NCBI RefSeq assembly: GCF_000003605.2
Contig: NW_003151268.1
Location: forward strand, 21,576-43,270
From: Saccoglossus kowalevskii
Taxonomy: Eukaryota; Hemichordata; Enteropneusta; Harrimaniidae
Direction of reading: 5' to 3'
DNA: 21,695 nucleotides
The position numbers were made by a program, and so were the translations under genes. The notes below the pieces were generated by a model that was given only the letters and a program-made list of their open reading frames with translations, ran no database searches and had not been told where the DNA came from. Below, in pieces: positions 1-10,439 of the stretch (position 1 is the first letter of the stretch; each line of letters begins with the position of its first letter).

Positions 1-1041
1 CTGATAGTCTAGCATTGTTTTGGCAATTGAAGGTGAACCATGCATAATTTGGCAGCAAACACCATAAGATGTCTACTCAAATAAACAATTCCTCAATCAA
101 CTGTACATTAATAATAGGGGTGGTGAACATTTTTAGTGGCATTGACATTATTTGAAGAAAACATTTGCTGTAGCAAGGTTTTCTGACAACATGTCCACAT
201 TTTCAGAATATATTTAGTTTTGGAAATCTGAACTAATTGAGAAATGTACAAAGCATGCCCCAGGCTCAGACATTGTGTCTCCCAATAGTCCACATTAAAT
301 CTAAGTTTAGTTTTCTACCATTACTCATGGTGCTGTGCCCTTTGAAGAATATAAGAATAAAGTACAGAGAAAATTGGGCAAGAAAGTTAAAATGCTGAAA
401 CGTTCATTGTGATATTTTAGGAATAAAACACAACCACAAATGAATTCCTGTCAATAAATGAAGTTTTATAAATTGTTATCTACTACTTAGATACAATATG
501 AAATGTTACTAGGGTGGGTGTTAAGGCTTCATGCGGAAATTATTTGTTATTATTATCTGTCAAAAAAATTTAAATCACATTCACTGATATTTGAAACATT
601 TAGAATAAAAACTGAAATTAATATATTACTTTCACTGTTTTCAGTTCACCAAGATGATCACCACATGGCACATTATGAGTGATCCAAGCATACAGAATTG
701 CAAAATAAATGTCAGGCCGATCAAAACTAAATGTTGGGGTTTTAATTTACTTGTATAAATCTGTCCCCCAGCAAAACTGACTTACGAGTGAAAAAAAAAA
801 TGGTGAATGTATCTTACACAGGAAATAAATACCATACACATTACTTCTTAAAATATTAAAAACATTGGTATTAGTATTACATTACAGTGTTTTCTACATG
901 TCTGTCTTTTAGTTCATTCCCAGTATACCATGTCTCGGAAAATTTAGTAAAATGATGCCATTAATGTGATGCATACACTTGTAGACAACGGGAATTAACG
1001 CAGCTCACTGAATCACTAATATCGTTTTCATTTTTATTCAG
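1..1041. other. AT-rich non-coding sequence, no gene seen
   Basis: No exon-like open segment with splice sites, repeat or tRNA was recognised. The small minus-strand open frame at 108-293 shows no recognisable protein character. If the exon at 1042 is real, this is the intron before it. Confidence 0.5.
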
Positions 1042-1183
1042 ACAGGTTCCAGATGGCGAGGCCCCTTCCAATCATCTGACAGAGATTGTCAACAGTCTCC
1101 TAGCCAAAGCAGTGTGTGCAAATCAGATTACACAACCTCAGAGCAAGCATGCTCTGTGCTGGCAGAACAATCCAAGAACATAA
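1042..1183 (+). CDS. Probable last coding exon of an unidentified gene
   Basis: A strong acceptor (pyrimidine-rich TCGTTTTCATTTTTATTCAG, AG at 1040-1041) is followed by an open frame. One phase base (A) leads into 46 codons starting QVPDGEAPSNHLTEIVNSLL and ending ALCWQNNPRT, then TAA at 1181-1183. The stretch is GC-richer than its surroundings. It shows plausible protein features: an amphipathic helix-like HLTEIVNSLLAKAV and a polar tail. None of the three minus-strand frames is open throughout. I do not recognise the family. No upstream exon is visible in bases 1-1041, so the rest of the gene would lie before the window. It is opposite in strand to Smad4. It could also be a pseudo-exon or a fragment of a repeat. 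Confidence 0.5.
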
Positions 1184-1604
1184 GTTTTATGGAGACATGG
1201 TGAACTTGATTTATATACCCAAAAAATGAAATGCCAACAATTATTTACAGCGGTAGTATTCTATTTATTTGTGCTGTTTTCCCACCATTTTAAGGTATAC
1301 AGTTTCTATAGCAACTGACTATAAAGTTGATGTTGCTCTTTGTAATGTGTTAACAAACTATGGAAGTGATCCTAAACCACAGAAACTATCCCCCCCCCCC
1401 AAAAAAAATCAGAAAATCAGTCATTACCAGTCATCAGTCATTTGTTCTCACTTCAAACTCCTACGAATGACCACGATCAAAACATAGTAAATATCTTTTC
1501 AATTTGCTAATTTAAAGTAAAACGTGTAGCAAACTGTGTCACTTATTAAATAATTTATGTTCACTACAGTACATTATCATCTCAGCGTTGATTGTACTTC
1601 TTCT

Positions 1605-1619
1605 GTAACCCATGGTAAC
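1605..1619. promoter_or_regulatory. RFX-like site GTAACC-CAT-GGTAAC
   Basis: The two half sites fit GTNRCC and RGYAAC with a 3-bp spacer, within the allowed range for vertebrate-type RFX sites. It falls in the putative 3' UTR of the exon at 1042 rather than upstream of a gene, so a regulatory role is doubtful. Confidence 0.25.
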
Positions 1620-1728
1620 AAACATCAGGAATGATAGCAGTGATCAAAAATCTAACTTCAATCATTTACTTATGACAGCGTAACTACTGCGTGTGGAGAG
1701 AAAAAGTAATGCATTTCAAGACAAGGTT

Positions 1729-1877
1729 CGTAACTTTCCTTTAGCGAACGCTGATGGAGAGAAACATTAGATTGGAAAGACCTCAGAAATCACAAGACGC
1801 CACGTTGTAACTTTCTCTTGGCGAACACAGATGAAAAGAAACATCAGATTGCAAAGACCTCAGAAATCACCAGACGC
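1729..1877. repeat. Degenerate tandem duplication, ~77-bp period, two copies
   Basis: Two diverged copies each run from GTAACTTTC through GCGAAC, a GATGGAGAGAAACAT-like segment and GACCTCAGAAATCAC to AGACGC. They start near 1730 and 1807. The copies differ by scattered substitutions, so the duplication is old. Confidence 0.8.
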
Positions 1878-2042
1878 GCTACATATGCTAAAAATTCTTG
1901 AGTTACTGTAGTTGGCTCTATGAATGACCTGAATCACATCATTGATTGGATAACTGCTTGACCCATGTTATAATTTCTTGTGTATGTTTCAGAGCATACA
2001 TTTGCATAATTTTGAAATTCAGAGATCTAATTTAAAACTAAC

Positions 2043-2048
2043 AATAAA
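2043..2048 (+). terminator. Candidate poly(A) signal AATAAA (proximal)
   Basis: An AATAAA hexamer lies 860 bp beyond the stop codon at 1183 and is followed by T/G-rich sequence (CTTTGTTTGG). It would end a long 3' UTR for the plus-strand exon at 1042-1183. In AT-rich DNA such hexamers occur often by chance. Confidence 0.25.
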
Positions 2049-2337
2049 CTTACATCATAACTTTGTTTGGAAACAAGACTAGCTAGTATTCCATTGTCGT
2101 TTTTATGGAGATACGCCCCCTTTCAATTTAAACCAACTGATAACGATTGTCACATTTTTTTTTTTACCCAACTGACATCATCTGTCCATAGCGTAATGTG
2201 TAATGATGTCGAATGAACACGTTTTTTGAGCATATGTCTACGAGTTAAAGAGGAATCTGCCAAACCCAGGGATTACACCAAGGAATCATGGGACACTATT
2301 GTTTATGTTGTTTATTCTATCTTTTGTCATCCATTGT

Positions 2338-2343
2338 AATAAA
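2338..2343 (+). terminator. Candidate poly(A) signal AATAAA (distal)
   Basis: AATAAA is followed within about 5 bases by a GT-rich element (TTCGTTGTGGGATTAGG), the usual arrangement of a metazoan cleavage site. It is an alternative to the proximal site at 2043 for the transcript ending in exon 1042-1183. Support is by pattern only. Confidence 0.3.
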
Positions 2344-3020
2344 TTCGTTGTGGGATTAGGTTTGAATGGAGATGCCTCTTTATAGGTTACTAAATTGAGT
2401 TTGAAAAGTCTGACAGACTGTTTCTTCTAGTATTGTGAGAACCACAACAATTACGGTATCATATATCCTATCTAACAACGTTCAATTATAAGGTGAATTT
2501 CAGTGTATATAGCAATATAATGTCAAAACCTATCTAAAAAATCACTACAAGTCAAGCATTTAGACTTTTTACTCTAAATCTTTTTTTTTTAAACAAAAAT
2601 GTTAAATATGCATACAAATAAGAATTTAACAGCAAATTCCATGGAAACAGAACAGATTTTGTGATAAAAAAGACTAAAATCAAAAAATATTTTTTTACTG
2701 CAGGAAGCAATGGTGGAATGTCTGAAGTTGACAAAATATTTATTCTGAATTATTTCTTTTATTTTGTTTAATATTATAAGTCAATTTATAAGTCTTCATT
2801 TGTACTATGATATATTTATTATTCGTTTGTAACAAGTAATTAATAAGTGTTCTCATTAAAATACTTGGTCATGTGACTAATTTGAATATTAAACATTTAT
2901 TTCATTTCGGTATAATTGTTTCATTAAAAAAAATCAGAGCACAGTAGCATGATAATTCTGAAAAAACATTTTATGTAAAAATATCGAGTGGGAAACGTGC
3001 TTAGCAGAATCATACACGCA

Positions 3021-3206
3021 ACCTGATTGGTTATGTCACACCCAACCACCGAATCAACACAAGTGTAACGACAGTTTCAATAAATGTGAAAAGCTAGCTT
3101 GTGATTGGAGGATTTATAATCACAACATTATGACTCACTAGGTAAAACAGATGAAGGTCTCCACTGTGCCAGAAATAATAATACATCAATATGCAAATGA
3201 GGTCAC
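3021..3206. promoter_or_regulatory. Cluster of CCAAT, octamer and nuclear-receptor half-site motifs
   Basis: Two ATTGG boxes (CCAATCAG and CCAATCAC on the minus strand) sit 78 bp apart at 3026-3030 and 3104-3108. An octamer ATGCAAAT at 3191-3198 is followed almost directly by AGGTCA at 3200-3205. The set resembles a promoter or enhancer (NF-Y, POU and nuclear-receptor types). No transcription start or gene is attached to it. In AT-rich DNA individual motifs are expected by chance, so only the clustering is suggestive. Confidence 0.2.
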
Positions 3207-3544
3207 CTCCTCTCATTAGTAACAAAATTAATTATTAAAGAATGAAGATATGAATTGCTGATTACTATGAGTGTTTCGGAGAATAAAAAAATAACCACTG
3301 ATCAGAGATATCAGATAACGTTATCAGCCATCGACCATCAACCATCTGTTGCTGTATTTCGATTTGATTTGATAACAAGTACCAAAACTTTCACGACAAA
3401 ACTCTCTATGTTTAATAAAACATTGTTCTTGCATAAAAAAGTAAGTTTGATTGTTGACTCACAACAAAAATATTTTAGTCTAAAGACAGGACAAACTTGT
3501 TAGGGTGGAAAAGGCAGGATCTGAACACAGTGTCTACTTTATCT

Positions 3545-3558
3545 GTTTCCATGGAAAC
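3545..3558. promoter_or_regulatory. X-box-like perfect palindrome GTTTCCATGGAAAC
   Basis: A 14-bp perfect palindrome fitting the RFX X-box consensus GTHNYYATRRNAAC. RFX factors bind such sites at ciliary and other genes. Here it sits in non-coding DNA with no adjacent gene start. It is one of several similar sites in the window. Confidence 0.35.
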
Positions 3559-3740
3559 CAAGAAAATTCAATAATGTATCATTTTTATGCTGAATTATGT
3601 ATTACAATCTTGACTAGTGAACACTCAATAAGATATTACAAGTCTTTGTGTTCAAGTCAATGTATCTAAAAGATTACTAAGAATGCATGAAGCTACAATC
3701 AGCGGAGTTAAACATCTGATACCTGCTCCTTGGAGAGAGC

Positions 3741-3802
3741 GGTTACTTAGTAACCACAACCACAATAGAAGAAATGGTGTTAGTAGTTACATATAGTAAC
3801 TA
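3741..3802. promoter_or_regulatory. Pair of GTTAC...GTAAC dyads
   Basis: GGTTACTTAGTAACC at 3741-3755 has 7-bp inverted arms around a single central base. TAGTTACATATAGTAACTA at 3784-3802 has 7-bp arms around a 5-bp spacer. Both carry the GTTAC/GTAAC halves seen in RFX-type sites. No gene context supports a function. Confidence 0.25.
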
Positions 3803-4091
3803 TTCATAAATGATGATTTGTTAATAGTTCAATTTAGATTATATTACTGAAAATTTGAGATGAACAGACATTTATGCAACCGATATACCGGTATGTTTTT
3901 AATCTAATGTACGATTTATGGAAACGTGAATGAAATTTGGAGTAGAGTCAAGTATTATTTTGCCTTTTTAAGTTTTGGTTAATCTATTTTCCGTAATTTA
4001 TGCAGGTATTAATATTTTTTTCAATTGTTCTTTTTATTTTGATTTGTCATGAAAATTTGAATTTTTTTTAATTCTGATAAAAAAAATTTAA

Positions 4092-4712
4092 ACAAGCAGC
4101 CAATCGGCTGATATAGCTCCGCTGTTAGCAATGCACATTCCAATTAAAAAACAGAAAATATAATTAGAAAATGAACAATATGTATAGTATATTGTGTCAA
4201 AGCAATTAGACTTGCTGTTTTCAACAAGAATTTGAAAATGTCACTTTTTACCAAAATTGACATAAATATTCATCAAAATTAAAGAATTAGAAATATCATC
4301 CAAAAATGAACAGATCTGAGAGAGGTTCACATGTAGTATCTATAAATGTAATATCAAAGCAATCGAACATGAGGTTTTTAACAAGAAGTCGAAAATATCA
4401 CTTTTTACCAAAAATTACATAAATATTCATTAAAATTGGAGAATTGAAGATATCATCAAGAAATGTACAAGTCTGAGAGTGGTCCACATGTAGTACCTAT
4501 ACATGTAATATCAAAGCAATTGGACTTGCGGTTTTTAACAAGAAATCGGGAATATCACTTTTACCAAAAATGACAAAAATATTCATCAAAATTAGAGAAT
4601 TAAAGATATCATCACAAAAGGAACAAATCTAAGAGAGGTTTGCCCAAGATACATATACACCAAGTATCAAAGCAATAAGAATTGTAGTTTTCAAGAAGAA
4701 GTTGAAAATGTA
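4092..4712 (+). repeat. Repeat family A, first copy (head plus ~157-bp internal units)
   Basis: The copy opens with a head block ACAAGCAGCC..TCGGCTGA followed by AGCTCCGCTGT (4115-4125). About three diverged units of ~157 bp follow. Each holds CACATGTAGTA, TATCAAAGCAAT, a TTTTCAACAAGAA-like block, TCACTTTTTACCAAAA (near 4241, 4399 and 4556) and ATGAACAAATCTGAGAGAGG. It runs straight into a second head at 4713, so it appears to lack a right end. No coding capacity: open frames here only reflect the repeat. Confidence 0.75.
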
Positions 4713-5200
4713 ACAAGCAGCCAGTCGGCTGAGAAAGCTCCGCTGTTAGCAATGCACATTTCAATTAAAGAACAGAAGATATCATTAGAAAATGAACAAT
4801 ATGTATAGTATCAAAGCAACTGGACTTGCAGTTTTAACGAGAATTCAAAAATATCACTTTTCGCCAAAAATGACAAAAATAATCATCAAAATTAGATAAT
4901 TGAAGATATAATCACGAAATGAACAAATCTGAGAGAGGTCAACATGTAGTACCTATATATGTGATATCAAAGCAATCAGACTTGCGGTTTTCAACAAGAA
5001 ATCAAAAATATCGCTTTTTACCAAAAATTTCAAAAATATTCACCAAAATCAGAGAATTAAAGATATCATCACGAAATGAACAAATCTGTGAGAGGTTCAC
5101 ATGTAGTACCTATACATGTGATATCAAAGCAATCGGACTTGAGGTTTTTAACGAGAAGTTGAAAATATCACTTTTTACCAAAAATGACAAAAATATTCAC

Positions 5201-6256
5201 AAACAAGTCATTGAAAATGACACAGTCCCCATTATATTTTTGAACGTTCTCTTTGTGCTCGTCATATTAAAGCAGAGGGGTAGTCGCGAGCGTGTCCTTG
5301 AAACTTGAGTTCCAAATGGCGTATACAACAGATTGTTTATTTACATCAAAACACGTGTTCCATGTAGTAGTAATATGGCCAAAAATAAAAACAGCAGTTA
5401 TTCGGCCATCTTTGATCTGATTATGAAACACACTGATATGTATGATGTGTGTGCCAAATACGAATGAAAATGGTACATAAATTGTGGAAATATAGTAGCA
5501 AGGCCAAAAATTCAGATGGCTGTCAATCGGCCATCCTTGACTAGATTTTGAAACAAATTGTCATGGACATGCATCCTAACATGTATAAAGTACATGTATG
5601 TGCCAAATTTAAATGAAAACTTACAGAGCACGTCCAAGATACCGCTTAAAAAAAAAAACAAGATACCTGCCAGTCGACCATCTTTGATCCAATTGCGAAA
5701 TAAATCGTCATGGACATGTATCCTAACATGTATAATATATGTACCACGTTTAAATGAAAACTGACAAAGCATGTCCAAAATACAACATTTTCAAAAAACA
5801 AGCTGGCTGCCAGTTCCACATAAAGTAATAGGCACATGCAAAGAATGAACGAAATCGGTCCACAGGATTCTGAAATATGACTCTGGACAGACTGACACAC
5901 GTATGGATGGACACACGAACAGACAGACGGACAGACTCAGGAACTCACAGACAATTGAGGACATGTATTCTAACATGTATTATCTATGTACTAAATTTGA
6001 ATGAAAACTGACAAAGCATGTCCAAAATACGACATTTTCAAAAAACAAGATGGCTGCCAGTTGGCCATCTTTGAATCGAATCTCTAAACCACTGCATGTG
6101 CATATGTCCCACCATAAAGTACGAGGCACATGCAAAGAATGAACAGAATTGGTCCAAGGGATTCTGAGATATGACTCCGGACGGACGAACGCACAGACGC
6201 ACGGATGGAGACCGAATTATAAGTCCCCGTTTTCGGACTTCGTCTAAACGGGAACT
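5201..6256 (+). mobile_element. Element B: ~1.06-kb insertion within family A, ending in a stem-loop
   Basis: The A sequence breaks after AAATATTCAC (5200) and resumes at 6257, defining B. B begins with a small hairpin (GTCATTGAAAATGAC, 5207-5221) and GTCCCC. It then has several diverged units of roughly 130-180 bp, each with a GATGGC..GCCATC foldback, a GTCATGGACATG..CCTAACATGTAT segment and TGAATGAAAACTGACAAAGCATGTCC. A GGAC/AGAC-rich tract (6175-6210) leads to a stem-loop AGTCCCCGTTT/AAACGGGAACT (6222-6256) followed by AA, giving CTAA at the 3' edge. A 3' hairpin plus CTRR ending is a Helitron trait, so a non-autonomous Helitron is possible. No Rep/helicase is present. Antisense open frames such as 5512-5778 are by-products of the units. 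Confidence 0.6.
6222..6256. repeat. 3' stem-loop of element B
   Basis: Arms AGTCCCCGTTT (6222-6232) and AAACGGGAACT (6246-6256) pair at 10 of 11 positions around a 13-base loop. The right end of B follows directly. Confidence 0.75.
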
Positions 6257-6437
6257 AAAAATAGAGAATTTGAGATTTTGACATGAAATGAACAAATCTC
6301 AAAAAAAACTATCCAAGGTACTTGCATATCAAATTTGAAAACATTCTGACCTGCGGTTTCGAAGCAGAAGTTGAAATTGTAAAGTTGACTCCGACTCCGA
6401 TGACGACGACGACAACGACAATCAGTAATATGAACAT

Positions 6438-6468
6438 CTCCGCTGTGTCGACTTTGTCGACAGCGGAG
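6438..6468. repeat. Terminal stem-loop of family A
   Basis: CTCCGCTGTGTCGAC, then TTT, then GTCGACAGCGGAG forms a 13-bp stem with a 2-base bulge. It overlaps the right terminal inverted repeat of family A. The left end has a related short dyad (CAGCC..TCGGCTG). Confidence 0.7.
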
Positions 6469-6824
6469 CTGAAAAGGTATAACGAACATATTTGTAATTT
6501 TTTAACAGACTATAATATAGATGATACAACATAGAATGTTGAAAAACAAAGCACAGAAAGAAACAGAGTTTTGAGAATAAATTGTATTATTTTGGTAGTG
6601 GCTTTTCGAATACTTTTTAGTAGAAAACTAAAAGAAATTACGATGGTTATTACTGTTTTTTTGTCAGTATTGAATGTAGAAAATTGAGAATTTTTTCTCA
6701 AAATTTACTAAGAATCAAAAAACTGTATAATGATGAATAATGGGAAATGGTTTCTTTGTCTTGCTTAGGCATACAACAAACATCATTTACAGGGATATTT
6801 CTAGAAAAAATGAACAAGAGGGAG

Positions 6825-7090
6825 CACCACACAGGCGTGGGAGCAGAGTGAGTTTTGTGCCGCGGGTCAACATGCTTAAATGCCCAAGCGTCAAGAAAAA
6901 CAACAAGTGACCTTCCTGTCAAAGCTTTCGCACCAATGGGTTAAAGTACATCCAGTCTCGAGAACTCCTGCTTCATAAGTCAGCTGACCCTTCACGTTAA
7001 CTAAATCAAATCTCGCAGGAGTAGCTAGCACAGAATCAACATGTCGATTTGACCTAAAAACTCCATATCAGAAGGGTTCTGTGCCGTTTT
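6825..7090. other. GC-richer island of unknown nature
   Basis: This block is visibly less AT-rich than its flanks. On the minus strand a frame of about 58 codons is open (stop to stop), containing VNVKGQLTYEAGVLETGC and LTHWCESFDRK. On the plus strand shorter frames (for example FRTNGLKYIQSRELLLHKSA) are also open. No clear splice sites, domain or terminal repeats were recognised. It may be a repeat fragment, an untranslated exon or a decayed coding remnant. Confidence 0.3.
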
Positions 7091-7337
7091 AACAGTGTAA
7101 TCTATCACCATTGAAATATTTTTGAAGTAATTTTAGTGTATTTGGTTTCCAGACACAATGTCAGCTGGTGTTGCTGGGATGTTTTCACAGAAAAAAATAC
7201 ATTTGAAAAAGATTTCATGTTGTACGGCAGCACGAAAGTGTGCGGCTCAAAAAATATATTTATGACTTGAAAGTTCAATCGGCAATTAAGTAAGAGTATC
7301 AAGCCGCACCACTGTTCCTCGATTTAGAAAAAAAAAA

Positions 7338-7418
7338 AATGATTTAAATACCCCTCTCACAAATCTCCCTCCCACCATCATAAATGAAAACACAGTACAC
7401 TGTAATTTAAATCATCAA
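7338..7418. repeat. Small foldback with 11-bp inverted repeats
   Basis: ATGATTTAAAT near 7339 and its inverse ATTTAAATCAT near 7407 bracket a ~60-bp C/A-rich segment. The arms are short and AT-rich, so chance is possible. Confidence 0.3.
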
Positions 7419-7419
7419 C

Positions 7420-10240
7420 CCTCCCCCTTTAGTGGCAGGATTTGATAATAACATTATCATGTGACAACAATTAAGATCTTAAAATCTCAATAAAAAAAAA
7501 GGCAGTAACTAAAAACAATTAATGATGACAGGAAATAAAAATCTGTTTACCAATCACTGATGAACAAGAAATAGAAATTTTATTTCTACCACGTTCTGTC
7601 ATGATTTGAAGATCATTAAATTTCCCCTCTCTGCCCGAGTTTTAAAAATATATTAAAACAAAACTATTAAAGCTTTCCCATGATTGCTAGTGCACTATGA
7701 GATAAAGTAAGCAATGTGTTAATGAAATAACCATAACATTGAAAGTGTTATTGAAATATGATCATTGTCGAGTGATTCAAAACCAACAACAAAAGGTATA
7801 CTAGAATACCATTTTGAATTTCATCAAGGTCACATAATGTTCAAGTTCGAATGAAATCCATGCATATACTTGTACGAGACCAAGATCTGGTTCTAGAATG
7901 ACAGAAATACTAAAATAGCTATCAATTGATCATTTGTAATTGGATCATGTAAAGAATTTATGCAAACATGTGAGAAAATTTAAACATGATTGACCAGTTA
8001 TGGCAAGGATATCAGTATGGAGCAATTTTTGGATTGAGTGCAAGCAATGACATTGACAAAGTAACTTCTATATTTTGCCAACTCATTATCGTCATAAACA
8101 TGGTAAGAATCCCATGCTACTGAGACGAGTTAAAAATGTACTTTGTTATCTTCTGAGGTTCAATTATAGAGGGCGCCCTTACATACCCGTTTCAGCATAG
8201 TACTACACAGAAGTTAAAATTAATAAGATGGTATTGAAAAACAGCAACTTGCTATTCCATTACCTGTATATAGTCTAAAAAGAAATCTGCAAGTGTAATT
8301 TCTCACAACCAGTCTGTTTAAGGTATTACATATACATATGACATCAAATATACAGTTTAATTGACTTACCTGTTTGGTGAAGTGTCAACCCAGATAAATC
8401 TATCAAAATAAAAAAATATATATATGAGAGTTTTGAAATAAAAACATAAATAGTTCTGACATGCCAGAAATGCATCTTGTTTTAGAATCTTCCTGACAGC
8501 AATAGTCAGCTGTCGGGTACAATATGAAATAACAGCAGTATACTGCCCTCTGTGTCAAAATTATGAAATTCTTTCTTTCAAAAAAAACACAACACAAAAT
8601 ATCACCCACATGTACCGGTAAGTGAAATAAAGTGAACGATAGAAAGCATTAGTTACAGAAGAGATAAATACAAATTCAATCAAATTTGAGATACTTCATT
8701 TTTATCAGTAATTCAGACATTTGTATATCATTCAATATTCAGATATAACTTTGCATGCTTACAATGTGACTCAGGTTTACTCATTGTGCACATATACTAT
8801 TGAATATTTACACTCATAACCACTAACTGCTACTATGTGAGCACACACACTCACATACTTGTGTAAAGCCATGTCTATATCCACACATACAATAACACTC
8901 ACCGCACACAATCGTGTTTGTACACACTCATGCCAGGTACATTTTAATCTCATTTTACCTATTCATTTTAAATTGCACAATGTACTAGAGATTGAATGTC
9001 AGTTTCAACAAATCACCTTTCCAAAAGGATGATTGCAACCAATCTGTTGCTGTCCTTCTGACACAAAGATCCAAAAAGCAACTAAATATTCATCAAAAAT
9101 ATGCTTTCAATAACTGTGTGAATTGCAAAATAGAAAACAGCATGACGACCAACAGACATTGTCGAACTAGCAATGGTATTTTAAATGAGAGAACATTCAA
9201 TTGTGGACAGTGAACAGGTACAGATAGAAGCATTGGTTTTCACCCTATTCCCTCACATCTTAAAATGCTATTTTATAACTATACAATGGACCAAGAACCA
9301 CGGTAACAACACTATAATCAGCATAAAATATGATACAGCACTGATTGTATGTCCAATTTATTTACTACGCTAACCATCAAGATTTCCTTTAAAGTCTGGT
9401 AAAATTCAAGAGCGGAGAAAAACGTTAGTGAATATAACAGCCATAGTTAATATGGTACTGTTTAATGTATTTACATTTTCAAAGCTTTCACATATTGGAT
9501 GTGTTCACTTCTCATAGACTAAGAGGTGAAAAACATTAGCACCATGGTTAAAGTACATAATAAATCTGATCTGTTTTTTATAATATGGTCTAGACCCTTA
9601 GCAGGGGCTATTACAAAGTGTACCTGGTTGCTTAGTCTGGGCTAAGCACCCAAAATGCCATTGTACCTCATGACAATTCACTACTACATTGTATATTCCT
9701 ATAACTATTAATGTCAGTATGCCATTTCCGACATGACAATCAATGTGAGCACATCCAGGAACATTATTCTCTGGAAAAAATTAGCCTGACAATGAGACTC
9801 TGTACTACTTCCTGTTATTCTGCAATCTGCACTTTCTGAATTTGCTTTGGTATTCTTTTATAACCATTGAACTAACTAATACTAGTATACCTTCCTGGTT
9901 ACTGTACTGAGTAAACGTAGTTACAAGTTTAGGTGTTCCTTAGCGCATGCTAAATGCAATTGGATCTAGTAACAGATACGCAAACATACAAGATACGACA
10001 TAACTCTTGTACTTGGTGTACACGACTTAAGTCACAGTCTTTAAATATGAATCCTGCAAAATGTTCAATTTTCATTGCTAGAAAACTGTACGTAACTCAC
10101 AAAATTCATTGAAAATTTGTTTCTGACAAAATTGAAATGGTTTTCAGGGCTTCATAAAAGGTTTAGAATCTCATCCAGATTCACACTGCATATACATGGT
10201 ATTATCATTTACAGCAAAGAACAAGACTTTAGCTCACAAT
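7420..10240. other. Long AT-rich spacer, no gene seen
   Basis: No exon, RNA gene or full repeat could be supported. A CA-rich low-complexity patch lies at about 8820-8935. A hairpin TGCTTAG/CTAAGCA lies at about 9629-9648. The open frames at 8403-8609 (minus), 8992-9213 and 9185-9373 (plus) look like chance readings. Confidence 0.5.
8820..8935. repeat. Degenerate CA-rich low-complexity tract
   Basis: Irregular runs of CACACA and ACTCAC occur across about 115 bp (for example GAGCACACACACTCACATAC). This is consistent with an old, interrupted dinucleotide microsatellite. Confidence 0.5.
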
Positions 10241-10245
10241 CTTAT

Positions 10246-10437
10246 GTTTCCATGGTAACATCCTTAGCAGATGTACATCTATATTTACAGTACATAGTCA
10301 TGATTCAGTCAAAAAGTTTGTTTAAAATATCACTTTGCGGGGAGAAAAAAAAGTATAATAAGAAATGAAAACTAACGGCTCAGTCATTTTTATATCTACA
10401 ATGGCACAATTTTGGCATTTCTGGTTGCTTGGCAACC
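10246..10437. promoter_or_regulatory. Two X-box-like sites 164 bp apart
   Basis: GTTTCCATGGTAAC at 10246-10259 fits GTHNYYATRRNAAC exactly. GGTTGCTTGGCAACC at 10423-10437 is a 6-bp-arm inverted repeat with near-consensus halves. Both lie in the presumed Smad4 downstream intron. No transcript start is visible nearby. Confidence 0.3.
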
Positions 10438-10439
10438 AT

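Larger units (their letters stand above)
2350..4091. other. AT-rich spacer, no gene seen
   Basis: No supported coding exon. The open frames at 2552-2734 (minus) and 3255-3503 (plus) have no recognisable protein signature. The stretch carries the CCAAT/octamer cluster near 3021-3206 and three palindromic GTT..AAC motifs, listed separately. Confidence 0.5.
4713..6475 (+). mobile_element. Repeat family A, second copy with terminal inverted repeats, interrupted by element B
   Basis: The same head block lies at 4713-4733, then AGCTCCGCTGT at 4736-4746. The exact inverse, ACAGCGGAGCT, lies at 6460-6470. Internal ~157-bp units (near 4854, 5012 and 5167) continue to 5200, stop mid-unit, and resume after 6256 with AGAGAATTTGAGATTTTGACA. 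Before the right end are a GAC-rich tract (6385-6420) and a stem-loop (6438-6468). Without the insertion the element is about 0.7 kb. It has no transposase, so it is best read as a non-autonomous DNA element. The class is not determined. Confidence 0.65.

Noticed and set aside
1391..1408. Poly-C/poly-A run
   Set aside because: A simple homopolymer stretch (C10 then A8) with no further meaning that I can support.
4919..5308. Plus-strand 129-codon open frame
   Set aside because: It reads through family A ~157-bp units and crosses into element B at 5201; the repeated residues reflect the DNA repeat.
5512..5778. Minus-strand 88-codon open frame with two internal repeats (HVRIHVHDDLF / HVRMHVHDNLF)
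   Set aside because: It is the antisense reading of element B internal units; homologous units elsewhere in B and at 16060 break the frame.
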